Origin: Streptomyces olivaceus
Lineage (GTDB): Bacteria; Actinomycetota; Actinomycetes; Streptomycetales; Streptomycetaceae
Direction: 5' to 3'
Assembly (NCBI RefSeq): GCF_000721235.1
Contig: NZ_JOFH01000011.1
Location: 1-64,000 of the forward strand
Length of the DNA stretch: 64,000 nt
Position numbers and translations under genes: made by a program. This document shows positions 39,775 to 47,677 of this stretch, piece by piece (position 1 is the first letter of the stretch; each line of letters starts with the position of its first letter). The notes below the pieces were generated by a model. It ran no database searches. It saw only the letters and a program-made list of their open reading frames with translations, and was not told the origin of the DNA.

Positions 39775-40773
39775 TCAGCGGTCTTCTTTGCCGAAGCTTT
39801 CCCCGTGGCCTCCGCGGTGGTCCTGGTCGCCTTCCCCGTGACCGCCGTCGCCGCTGCGCCCGGCGATCTCGCCCATGCCGCCCACGCCTCTCATGTCCAG
39901 GGCGTCCTGCGGCTTCTCCAGAGCGGGGAGATTCTCCAGGGCGCTCCAGGCGACCTGGTGCTTGCGCAGGTCGGTACGGATTCTCGCGGCCAGCTTGCCG
40001 GTGTCGCGGCGGTTCATGACGGCGCCGACGGCGGCGCCCACCATGAAGGGCATCAGGTTCGGCAGGTTGCGCACCATGCGCTTCATGATCTGCTGCCGCA
40101 GCTGGCGCTTCATGTGGCTGTTCATCGCCGAACCGAGGGTCGACGGCTTGGACACGTCGACGCCGCGCTCGTCCGACCAGGAGTTCAGATACGCGGTGCT
40201 GCGCTGGGCGAGGCTTCCCGGCGGGCGTACGCCGTAGACCTCGTGGAGTTCGGCGATCAACTTGAGCTCGATCGCCGCGACGCCGGTGACCTCGGCGGCC
40301 AGTTCGGTGGGCATCGCGGGCGGCACGGGCAGCATCGCGGCCGCTCCGATTCCCGCTCCCACGGTCGCCGTGCCCTTGGTCGCGCCGGCCACGAGCCGGT
40401 CGGCGATCTCCTCGGGTCCGAGGCCGGGGAACTGCCTGCGGAGCGTCGCCAGATCGCGTACGGGCACGCGCGGGGCCAGTTCGATGATCCGGTCGGCGAG
40501 GTGGGCCAGGGCCGCTCTGGCACGGGCGCCGCCGTTGCGGACGCCCTGCCCGGCCCGGTGCCGGAAGGCCGCTGCCCGGCGCCGGGCAGCGGCTGCCGGA
40601 GGCTGCGTGGTCGCCGGGTGGTCACTCCGGTCGGCCACTGCTTCGAGCGGGACCGTCCCCGTGTCGGTCGGGCCCCGCTCGTCGTCACGCGCGCTGTACG
40701 GACCGTCCAGCGGCCCTTGGTCCGCTCCCCGCCTGGAGAAGCGGCGCTTCCAGGGAGGGGTCGAGCCAGTCAC
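39775..40773 (-). CDS. Conserved hypothetical protein with a hydrophobic glycine-rich core
   Basis: A 332-residue protein. The N-terminal 75 residues are polar and Ala/Arg-rich; the middle (ATKGTATVGAGIGAAAMLPVPPAMPTELAAEVTGVAAIELKLI described by position 135-180) resembles membrane-associated helical segments; IMKRMVRNLPNLMPFMVGAAVGAVMNRRDT gives a second hydrophobic part; the tail is Gly/His/Asp-rich. I recognise no named domain. It lies 13 bases after the DUF4193 gene on the same strand, so the two are probably co-transcribed. Confidence 0.7.
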   Translation of the reverse strand: MTGSTPPWKRRFSRRGADQGPLDGPYSARDDERGPTDTGTVPLEAVADRSDHPATTQPPAAAARRRAAAFRHRAGQGVRNGGARARAALAHLADRIIELAPRVPVRDLATLRRQFPGLGPEEIADRLVAGATKGTATVGAGIGAAAMLPVPPAMPTELAAEVTGVAAIELKLIAELHEVYGVRPPGSLAQRSTAYLNSWSDERGVDVSKPSTLGSAMNSHMKRQLRQQIMKRMVRNLPNLMPFMVGAAVGAVMNRRDTGKLAARIRTDLRKHQVAWSALENLPALEKPQDALDMRGVGGMGEIAGRSGDGGHGEGDQDHRGGHGESFGKEDR

Positions 40774-40786
40774 GGCCGACCCCGCC

Positions 40787-41083
40787 TCAGTCGCAGTCGC
40801 GGCAGATCGGCTGGCCGTTCTTCTCCCGGGCCAGCTGGCTGCGGTGGTGCACCAGGAAGCAGCTCATGCAGGTGAACTCGTCCTGCTGCTTCGGCAGCAC
40901 GCGGACTGCCAGTTCCTCGTTGGAGAGGTCGGCGCCGGGAAGTTCGAGGCCTTCCGCGGCCTCGAACTCGTCGACGTCGACGGCCGAGGCGGACTTGTCG
41001 TTCCGCCGGGCCTTCAGCTCTTCGAGGCTGTCCGAGTCGACGTCGTCGTCGGTCTTGCGTGGAGTGTCGTAATCGGTTGCCAT
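40787..41083 (-). CDS. DUF4193 small zinc-ribbon-like protein
   Basis: A 98-residue acidic protein. The C-terminal third has two CxxC pairs (CMSC and CRDC) separated by about 22 residues, consistent with one zinc site; the N-terminal half is highly acidic (KTDDDVDSDSLEELKARR). This architecture is conserved in actinobacteria; function unknown. ATG at 41083 behind a purine-rich GGGGGAGAG. Confidence 0.88.
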   Translation of the reverse strand: MATDYDTPRKTDDDVDSDSLEELKARRNDKSASAVDVDEFEAAEGLELPGADLSNEELAVRVLPKQQDEFTCMSCFLVHHRSQLAREKNGQPICRDCD

Positions 41084-41495
41084 GGTCGCTCTCCCCCTCT
41101 GGGTGTCTGCGGTGTCTTCAGCGCACGTAACGCGTGAGAGGCCGGACTTGTGCCCGACCTGAGGCGGAGATTTTGCCTCACATCAAGGTCTGTTACTCAA
41201 TCGACACCCAACCGGACTCCTCCTGAGTGATCGGCTTGGATGGCGATGGGGACCGTACACGGTCGTAATACCGCACTTCAAAGGCGTCTCACCGTGTACT
41301 TCCCGTGATCAGGACCCTCGAAAACCGGGATTTTCCCGGCTTTCCGACAGGGTGCATGATCACGGAGAGTTGATGACGAGAAAGCCTCCGCTGTGATCGA
41401 TCACACAGGCGACGCCCGGGCCGACAGCCTGGGAATTCCGCTCAAAGCGAACATCCTCGGGCTCTGGCGAGATGTCGGGGTCATGATCTCAGATC
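41084..41495. other. Intergenic region between cutS and the DUF4193 gene
   Basis: No gene in about 410 bases. It has the DUF4193 promoter region, inverted repeat GACCGT-AC-ACGGTC (41251-41264), a terminator hairpin (41325-41339) and palindrome TGTGATCGATCACA (41392-41405). Confidence 0.5.
41325..41339 (-). terminator. Terminator downstream of cutRS
   Basis: CCGGGA-TTT-TCCCGG hairpin; read on the minus strand it is followed by TTTTCG, giving a short T-run downstream of the cutS stop. Confidence 0.55.
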
Positions 41496-42740
41496 TCAGA
41501 CGGGCAGGGCGACTCGCATCACGAGTCCCCCGCCCTCGCGCGGCTGCGCGTAGATGTGACCGCCGTGCGCGCGGGCCACGGACCGCACGATGGACAGCCC
41601 GAGACCGACGCCCTTGTCGCTGCCCGTCCGCTCGGTGCGCAGCCGCCTGAAGGGCTCGAAGAGGTTGTCGACCTCGTACGCCGGTACGACCGGGCCCGTA
41701 TTGGTGACCACCAGCACCGCCTGACCGTTCTCCAGGGACGTGGTGACCTCCACCCAGCCCTGCTCGGCCACGTTGTAGCGCACGGCGTTCTGGACGAGGT
41801 TCAGGGCGATCCGCTCCAGCAGGACGCCGTTGCCCTGGACGACCGCGGCCTCGCGGGTGCCGCGGATCTCGACGCCCTTGGCCTCGGCCTCGCCGTGCGC
41901 CTGGTCGAGTGCCTGGCCGGCCACCTCCGCGAGGTCCACCGGCTTGCGCTCGACGATCTGGTTGTCGCTGCGGGCGAGCAGCAGCAGGCCCTCGACCAGC
42001 TGCTCGCTGCGTTCGTTGGTGGCCAGCAGCGTCTTGCCCAGCTGCTGGAGCTCCACGGGCGCGTTCGGATCGGACAGGTGCACCTCGAGGAGGGTGCGGT
42101 TGATCGCCAGCGGGGTGCGCAGCTCGTGGGAAGCGTTGCCGACGAAGCGCTGCTGGGCGGTGAAGGCGCGCTGCAGCCGCTCCAGCATGTCGTCGAAGGT
42201 GTCCGCCAGCTCCTTCAGCTCGTCGTCCGGGCCGTCCAGCTCGATCCGGCGGGAGAGGTCGGAGCCCGCCACCGCGCGCGCGGTGCGGGTGATCCGGCCG
42301 AGCGGCGAGAGGACGCGTCCGGCCATCGCGTAGCCGAAGGCGAAGGCGATCACGGCCAGGCCGAGGAGCGCCAGGAGCGAGCGGCTGAGCAGGTTGTCCA
42401 GGGCGACCTTGCGCTGGTGGTCCATGCAGTCGCTGATCGCGGCGTTGAAGTCGGACAGCGACAGGTTGCCGTTGTCGACCACGGGGCAGTCGCTGCTGGA
42501 GACCCTGAGGTCGGTGAAGTCGACGATCTTGTACAGCGGCTGGTTGCCGCTGCGCACCGCCTGGGCGGCGAGCAGGTAGATGATCGACAGCAGCAGGATG
42601 CCGGCGATCAGGAACATGCCGCCGTACAGCAGCGTGAGCCTTATCCGGATGGTGGGGCGCAGCCACGGCAGGGGGGTGGCCGAGCGCGGGTCCCACGTGG
42701 GCTTCGGAGGCGCCCCGGGGGGCGCGGGTGTCGTCGCCAC
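41496..42740 (-). CDS. cutS: CutS sensor histidine kinase
   Basis: A 414-residue membrane kinase. Transmembrane helix 1 (LTLLYGGMFLIAGILLLSIIYLL), an extracytoplasmic domain of about 75 residues with two cysteines (SDCPVV and ISDCMDH), helix 2 (LLALLGLAVIAFAFGYAMAG), HAMP, phospho-acceptor NASHELRTPLAINR, and ATPase motifs NLVQNAVRYN and GVGLGLSIVRSVARAHGG. Streptomyces CutRS responds to cell-envelope or secretion stress and influences antibiotic output; a redox role for the cysteine pair has been proposed. GTG at 42740, six bases after the cutR stop. Confidence 0.92.
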   Translation of the reverse strand: MATTPAPPGAPPKPTWDPRSATPLPWLRPTIRIRLTLLYGGMFLIAGILLLSIIYLLAAQAVRSGNQPLYKIVDFTDLRVSSSDCPVVDNGNLSLSDFNAAISDCMDHQRKVALDNLLSRSLLALLGLAVIAFAFGYAMAGRVLSPLGRITRTARAVAGSDLSRRIELDGPDDELKELADTFDDMLERLQRAFTAQQRFVGNASHELRTPLAINRTLLEVHLSDPNAPVELQQLGKTLLATNERSEQLVEGLLLLARSDNQIVERKPVDLAEVAGQALDQAHGEAEAKGVEIRGTREAAVVQGNGVLLERIALNLVQNAVRYNVAEQGWVEVTTSLENGQAVLVVTNTGPVVPAYEVDNLFEPFRRLRTERTGSDKGVGLGLSIVRSVARAHGGHIYAQPREGGGLVMRVALPV

Positions 42741-42746
42741 GGTCGA

Positions 42747-43400
42747 TCAGATCCGGTAGCCCGAGCCGGGCACGGTGACGATGACCGGTGGCTCGCCCAG
42801 CTTGCGGCGCAGGGTCATGACGGTCACCCGCACGACGTTGGTGAACGGGTCGGTGTTCTCGTCCCAGGCCTTCTCGAGGAGCTGCTCCGCGGAGACCACG
42901 GCGCCCTCGCTGCGCATGAGCACCTCCAGGACCGCGAACTCCTTGGGCGCGAGCTGTACCTCCTTGCCGTCGCGGAAGACCTCGCGGCGGTTGGGGTCGA
43001 GCTTGATCCCGGCCCGCTCCAGGACGGGCGGCAGGGGCACGCTGGTCCGCCGGCCGAGGGCCCGCACGCGGGCGATCAGCTCGCTGAACGCGAAGGGCTT
43101 GGGCAGGTAGTCGTCGGCGCCGATCTCCAGGCCCTCGACCCGGTCGCTGACGTCGCCGGAGGCCGTGAGCATCAGCACGCGCGTGGGCATGCCCAGCTCG
43201 ACGATCCTGCGGCAGACGTCGTCGCCGTGCACGAGGGGGAGGTCGCGGTCGAGGACGACCACGTCGTAGTCGTTGACGCCGATGCGCTCCAGGGCGGCCG
43301 CGCCGTCGTACACGACGTCGACGGCCAGGGCCTCCCGGCGGAGTCCGGTGGCCACCGCATCGGCGAGCAGTTGCTCGTCCTCGACGACGAGTACGCGCAC
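42747..43400 (-). CDS. cutR: CutR response regulator (OmpR family)
   Basis: A 217-residue regulator, the length of Streptomyces CutR. The receiver begins MRVLVVEDEQLLADAV with phospho-acceptor in YDVVVLDRDLPLVHGDD and Lys in YLPKPFAF; the winged helix has QLAPKEFAVLEVLMRSEGAVVSAEQLL and TNVVRVTVMTLRRKLG. GTG at 43400 has AGGAAGGA upstream. It leads a cutRS operon and diverges from a 57-residue small gene. Confidence 0.93.
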   Translation of the reverse strand: MRVLVVEDEQLLADAVATGLRREALAVDVVYDGAAALERIGVNDYDVVVLDRDLPLVHGDDVCRRIVELGMPTRVLMLTASGDVSDRVEGLEIGADDYLPKPFAFSELIARVRALGRRTSVPLPPVLERAGIKLDPNRREVFRDGKEVQLAPKEFAVLEVLMRSEGAVVSAEQLLEKAWDENTDPFTNVVRVTVMTLRRKLGEPPVIVTVPGSGYRI

Positions 43401-43844
43401 GTCGCTGTCCTTCCTGTGTCCACCCGCGCGGCGCCCGTCGGGCGCACGAGGGCAGGGGCCTGGTGGGTGTGGTGCCTCCATCCTGCCCTTTTCGGCCATA
43501 AGTCGGCTGTAAGACAGGGGACGAGGGTGAGGACCCGGGGCGCGGGAACGAGGGGCCGGGAGCGAAGAAGAGCGCGGGAGCGGGAATGCGGGATTTTCTC
43601 GCGCGGTTGAGGTTTCCGCGAAGGGGAGCTGGGGGAGGACGGCTTTACACCCCGCGATCACGCTCTGCCTGTACCGCGTCACCGCGCGGTACGCGGCGGT
43701 CCGCTTCCGCAGAGCGGGCGTGGGTGTCCGGCACCGTCGCCGCCCGGCCGGGCAGCGCTGGGCACTCCACAGGAGACGTGATCGCCCCTTCCGAACGGCA
43801 CACCCCCGTGCCAATGACCCACGACCAGGACGAGGGGGCGCAGC
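43401..43844. promoter_or_regulatory. Divergent promoter region between cutR and the small gene
   Basis: About 440 bases without a supported gene. It must hold the cutRS promoter and that of the small protein. I could not pick a clear -35/-10 pair. Confidence 0.4.
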
Positions 43845-44018
43845 ATGGACGCTTTCACCGCAGGACTTCTGCAGCGCATAAAGACGACCGAGTCCGACCT
43901 GTCCCGGGCCCGCGACGAGGGCGACGAGTTCCTTGTCGAGGTGGAGCTGGGAGAGCTCGACGATCTGCGCCGCCTTGCTGCCGAGCACGGTGTGGAGGTC
44001 AGCGCGACCAACGCCTGA
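43845..44018 (+). CDS. Small conserved-looking protein of 57 residues
   Basis: The frame runs ATG 43845 to TGA 44018. It begins MDAFTAGLLQRIKTTESDL, continues with a charged amphipathic stretch (RARDEGDEFLVEVELGELDD) and ends EHGVEVSATNA. Support: a strong GAGGGGG ribosome-binding site, balanced acidic/basic composition of a soluble protein, C/G third-position bias, and a 17-bp terminator hairpin 22 bases after the stop. No domain recognised; it may form a helical dimer. It sits between cutRS and the inositol monophosphatase gene. Confidence 0.8.
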   Translation: MDAFTAGLLQRIKTTESDLSRARDEGDEFLVEVELGELDDLRRLAAEHGVEVSATNA

Positions 44019-44040
44019 CCGGTTCGTGAACAGTGTTCGA

Positions 44041-44082
44041 ACGACGAAGCCCCGGCGGGGTCCAGCGCCGGGGCTTCGTCGT
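44041..44082. terminator. Strong hairpin between convergent genes
   Basis: Perfect 17-bp stem (44041-44057 with 44066-44082), 8-base loop, between the small gene and the inositol monophosphatase gene. Confidence 0.8.
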
Positions 44083-44216
44083 GCCGGGTGATCGCCCGGC
44101 GGGGGCCGCACGCGGGGTGCCCGGCCGCGGCACGGAGACCGGCGGGGCGGGCCCGGAGTGCTGCGGTGCCGGCCCACGCCGAGGCGCGGACACGAACCGC
44201 CCCGGGCCGGGCAGGC

Positions 44217-45035
44217 CTACGCGCCGAAGTCCGTCAGGAGGTGCTGCAGGGGCTCGAAGACGGACGGGGTGGCGGCGATGGTCAGGGTGCCGGACGGACG
44301 CTCACCGGGGCGTCCGCCGGTCTGCGCGCCCGCCTCCCGGGCGATCAGGTCGCCCGCCGCGAGGTCCCAGGGGTGCAGACCCCGCTCGTAGTAGCCGTCG
44401 AGGCGCCCGGCGGCCACGTCGCACAGGTCGATCGCGGCGGAGCCACCGCGCCGGATGTCCCGCACCAGCGGGATGAGCCGCCGCGCGATCTCGGCCTGCT
44501 CCGCGCGGACGTCGGCCACGTAGTTGAACCCGGTGGAGACCAGCGCCTGGTCCAGCGGGGCCGCGGCCCGGCAGGCGAGCCTGCGCTCGCCCTCCCAGGC
44601 ACCCGTCGCCCAGGCCCCGCCGCCCAGCACCGCGTGGAAGGCCTCCCCCCGCATCGGCACCGCGACCGCCGCCGCCACCCGCTCGCCGTCCTGCTCGGCG
44701 GCGATGGAGACCGCCCAGGTGGGGAGCCCGTAGAGGTAGTTGACCGTGCCGTCCAGGGGGTCGACGACCCAGCGGACGCCGCTCGTGCCCTCGGTGGCGG
44801 AGCCCTCCTCGCCGAGGATCCCGTCTTCGGGGCGCCGGGCGGCGATCAGCTCGGTGATCAGCTTCTCCGCGGCGATGTCCATCTCGGTGACCACGTCGAT
44901 CGGGCTGGACTTGGTGGCGGCGACCGCGAGGTCGGCCGGGCGGCCGTCCCGCAGCAGTGTGCCCGCGCGGTGCGCGGCCTCCCGGGCGATCTCCAGCAGG
45001 TCGGCGTGGAGCGGGTCGGTCGTCACGTCGGTCAC
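44217..45035 (-). CDS. Inositol monophosphatase family protein
   Basis: A 272-residue magnesium-dependent phosphatase of the IMPase/FBPase/CysQ fold. Metal-site motifs are visible: VVTEMDIAAEK, GEEGS, WVVDPLDGTVNYLYGLP (DPxDGTxN) and HPWDLAAGDLIAREAG (WDxAAG). Substrates could be myo-inositol-1-phosphate, histidinol phosphate or 3'-phosphoadenosine phosphate; sequence does not decide. GTG at 45035 has GAGGAG upstream, eight bases after the ferrochelatase stop, giving a two-gene operon. Confidence 0.9.
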   Translation of the reverse strand: MTDVTTDPLHADLLEIAREAAHRAGTLLRDGRPADLAVAATKSSPIDVVTEMDIAAEKLITELIAARRPEDGILGEEGSATEGTSGVRWVVDPLDGTVNYLYGLPTWAVSIAAEQDGERVAAAVAVPMRGEAFHAVLGGGAWATGAWEGERRLACRAAAPLDQALVSTGFNYVADVRAEQAEIARRLIPLVRDIRRGGSAAIDLCDVAAGRLDGYYERGLHPWDLAAGDLIAREAGAQTGGRPGERPSGTLTIAATPSVFEPLQHLLTDFGA

Positions 45036-45043
45036 GGGTCTCC

Positions 45044-46171
45044 TCACGCGTAGGGACTGTCGGCGCCCGCGGCGGCGGGCCGGGGAGCACGGGCGGGGCA
45101 GCAGCCGACCGGGCACAGATTGTGGCTCGCGCCCAGGGAGCCGAGGACGCACGGCGCGGCGGGGCGGCCGCGCTCGGCACCGGCACGCTCGACGACGAGG
45201 TCGCGGACCGCGGCGGCGAACCGCGGGTCGGCGCCGACGGTGGCGGAGCGGCGCACCGGCAGCCCCAGCTCCGCCGCCTTGGCGGTGGCCTCGGTGTCGA
45301 GGTCGTAGAGGACCTCCATGTGGTCGGAGACGAAGCCGATCGGGGCCATCACCACCGCGGGGGCGCCGGCCGCCTGCCGCTCCTCCAGGTGGTCGCAGAT
45401 GTCGGGCTCCAGCCACGGGATGTGCGGGGCGCCGGAGCGGGACTGGTAGACGAGCTGCCAGGGGTGGTCGACGCCGGTGCGCTCGCGGACGGCGTCGGCG
45501 ATCACCTGCGCCACGTCCAGGTGCTGGCGCACGTACGCCCCGCCGTCGCCGTGCTCCTCGACCGGGCCCGAGGTGTCGGCGGCCGAGGTGGGGATCGAGT
45601 GGGTGCAGAAGGCGATGTGGGCGCCGTCGCGCACCTCCTCGGGCAGCTCGGCGAGGGAGCGGACGAGTCCGTCGACCATGGGCTCGACGAAGCCCGGGTG
45701 GTTGAAGTAGTGCCGGAGCTTGTCGACCTCCGGCAGCTCCAGTCCCTCGGCCTCCAGGGCGGCGAGGGCGTCCGCGAGGTTCTCGCGGTACTGGCGGCAG
45801 CCGGAGTAGGAGGCGTAGGCGCTGGTGGCGAGGACCAGGATGCGGCGGCGGCCGTCGCGGACCATCTCGCGCAGGGTGTCCGTCAGGTACGGCGCCCAGT
45901 TGCGGTTGCCCCAGTAGACCGGCAGGTCCAGGCCGTGCTCGGCGAAGTCCTTGCGCAGGGCGTCGAGGAGGGCGCGGTTCTGGTCGTTGATCGGGCTGAC
46001 GCCGCCGAAGAGGAAGTAGTGCTGCCCGACTTCCTTGAGGCGTTCCTTGGGGATGCCTCTCCCGCGGGTCACGTTCTCCAGGAACGGGACCACGTCGTCC
46101 GGGCCCTCGGGGCCGCCGAACGAGAGCAGGAGCAGGGAGTCGTAGGGGCTGGCATCGAGCACGTCTGGCAT
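45044..46171 (-). CDS. hemH: Ferrochelatase (coproporphyrin ferrochelatase type)
   Basis: A 375-residue enzyme inserting Fe2+ into a porphyrin. Catalytic His lies in [12 protein letters not shown] and Glu in [14 protein letters not shown]. The C-terminus has a cysteine cluster ([20 protein letters not shown]) as in actinobacterial [2Fe-2S] ferrochelatases. Actinobacteria use the coproporphyrin-dependent haem route, so the substrate is probably coproporphyrin III (CpfC). ATG at 46171. Co-transcribed with the downstream phosphatase gene. Confidence 0.94.
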   Translation of the reverse strand: MPDVLDASPYDSLLLLSFGGPEGPDDVVPFLENVTRGRGIPKERLKEVGQHYFLFGGVSPINDQNRALLDALRKDFAEHGLDLPVYWGNRNWAPYLTDTLREMVRDGRRRILVLATSAYASYSGCRQYRENLADALAALEAEGLELPEVDKLRHYFNHPGFVEPMVDGLVRSLAELPEEVRDGAHIAFCTHSIPTSAADTSGPVEEHGDGGAYVRQHLDVAQVIADAVRERTGVDHPWQLVYQSRSGAPHIPWLEPDICDHLEERQAAGAPAVVMAPIGFVSDHMEVLYDLDTEATAKAAELGLPVRRSATVGADPRFAAAVRDLVVERAGAERGRPAAPCVLGSLGASHNLCPVGCCPARAPRPAAAGADSPYA

Positions 46172-46292
46172 GTGTCGATCCTGCCACCCGGCACTGACAG
46201 CGGGGAAACGGCGGGGTACCGAGCGTGTGTTCCGCCTGGTGCGCGGGGGTGTTTCCGGGCGTTTTGACGCGTAAGCTGTGTCAGCTGTATTC

Positions 46293-46378
46293 GCGCCTTA
46301 CCCAGCCGTGAACCACGCTTGCCCAACCGTGAACCGCGCTTACTCAGCCGTGAACCGCGCCTTGCCCAGCCGTGACCT
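46293..46378. repeat. Imperfect 21-22 base tandem repeat, four copies
   Basis: Units centred on CAGCCGTGAACC(G)CGC; the CCGTG element recurs at 46306, 46327, 46348 and 46370. A fifth, weaker unit may follow. It lies between the divergent hemH and MFS genes, just upstream of the MFS start. Confidence 0.75.
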
Positions 46379-46420
46379 CGCCCTGCCCGGCCCTGTCCGA
46401 AGCCGCTCCCGGAGACCTCG

Positions 46421-47677
46421 TTGGCCAGTCCCTACCGCGCTCTGTTCGCCCTCCCCGGCACCAGGGGTTTCTCCGCCGCGGGCTTCCTCGGCCGGATGCC
46501 GCTGTCGATGATGGGCATCGGCGTGGTGACGATGATCTCGCAGCTCACCGGACGGTACGGGCTCGCGGGGGCGCTGTCGGCCACCGTCGCGCTCGCCGCC
46601 GCGGTGGCCGGGCCGCAGGTGTCCCGACTGGTGGACCGGTACGGCCAGCGCCGGGTGCTGCGACCGGCGACCCTCGTCTCACTCACCGCGGCGGCCGTGC
46701 TGCTGCCGGCCGCGCACTACGGGTGGCCGGACTGGGTGCTGTTCGCGGCCTGCGCCGGCGTCGGCTGCGTGCCGAGCCTCGGCGCGATGGTCCGGGCCCG
46801 CTGGGCGGCCCTGTACCGGGGAACGCCGCAACTGCACACCGCGTACTCCTTCGAGTCCGTGGTGGACGAGATCTGCTTCATCTTCGGGCCGATCATCTCC
46901 ATCGGCCTGTCCACCGCCTGGTTCCCGGAGGCCGGGCCGCTGCTCGCCGCCTGCTTCCTGGCGACCGGTGTCTTCTGGCTGACCGCGCAGCGCGCCACCG
47001 AGCCGGAACCCCACCCGCGCGAGCACAAGGGCGGCGGCACGGCGCTGCGCTCACGGGGACTGCGGGTGCTGGTCGGCACGTTCGCGGCCACGGGGGCGAT
47101 CTTCGGGTCCATCGACGTCGTCACCGTGGCGTTCGCCGAGGAGGAGGGGCACAAGGCCCTGGCCAGCCTCGTCCTCGCGCTGTACGCGGCGGGATCGTGC
47201 ACCGCGGCCATGGTGTTCGGGCTGCTGCGCTTCGCCGGGCGGCCCGAGCGCCGCTGGTTGCTGGGCGTCTGCGCGATGGCCGTGAGTATGATCCCCCTCC
47301 TACTGGTCGGGAACCTGCTGTTTCTGGCCGTGGCGCTGTTCGTTGCGGGTCTGTCCATCGCTCCCACGATGATCACGACGATGTCCCTCATCGAAGAGCA
47401 CGTACCACGCGCGCAGCTCACCGAGGGCATGACCTGGGTGAGTACCGGGCTCGCGGTCGGGGTCGCCCTCGGCTCCTCCGCGGGCGGCTGGGTGATCGAC
47501 GCCTCCGGTGCGCGTGCCGGGTACGGGGTTCCGGCGGTGGCCGGGGCCGTCGCGGTGGCGGTCGGTTTCCTCGGGTACCGCCGGCTCAAGCGGCCGGACT
47601 CGCGTCGGGGAGGCACTGTTGAGCAGCACACGCACGGCGAGCGGCAGGGCGAGCGGCCGGAACGGCACCTGGCGTAA
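46421..47677 (+). CDS. Major facilitator superfamily transporter
   Basis: A 418-residue membrane protein with about 12 hydrophobic segments. The loop between helices 2 and 3 has RLVDRYGQRRVLRP, matching the MFS DRxGRR motif, and a central cytosolic loop (EPEPHPREHKGGGTALRS) splits the two halves. The overall look is of drug- or sugar-efflux MFS proteins; substrate unknown. TTG start at 46421 with GGAG seven bases upstream. The 3' end overlaps the next gene by 59 bases, implying co-expression. Confidence 0.85.
   Translation: MASPYRALFALPGTRGFSAAGFLGRMPLSMMGIGVVTMISQLTGRYGLAGALSATVALAAAVAGPQVSRLVDRYGQRRVLRPATLVSLTAAAVLLPAAHYGWPDWVLFAACAGVGCVPSLGAMVRARWAALYRGTPQLHTAYSFESVVDEICFIFGPIISIGLSTAWFPEAGPLLAACFLATGVFWLTAQRATEPEPHPREHKGGGTALRSRGLRVLVGTFAATGAIFGSIDVVTVAFAEEEGHKALASLVLALYAAGSCTAAMVFGLLRFAGRPERRWLLGVCAMAVSMIPLLLVGNLLFLAVALFVAGLSIAPTMITTMSLIEEHVPRAQLTEGMTWVSTGLAVGVALGSSAGGWVIDASGARAGYGVPAVAGAVAVAVGFLGYRRLKRPDSRRGGTVEQHTHGERQGERPERHLA

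Noticed and set aside
46293..46378. CRISPR-like array
   Set aside because: Tandem units without distinct spacers and no cas genes nearby; a simple imperfect tandem repeat.
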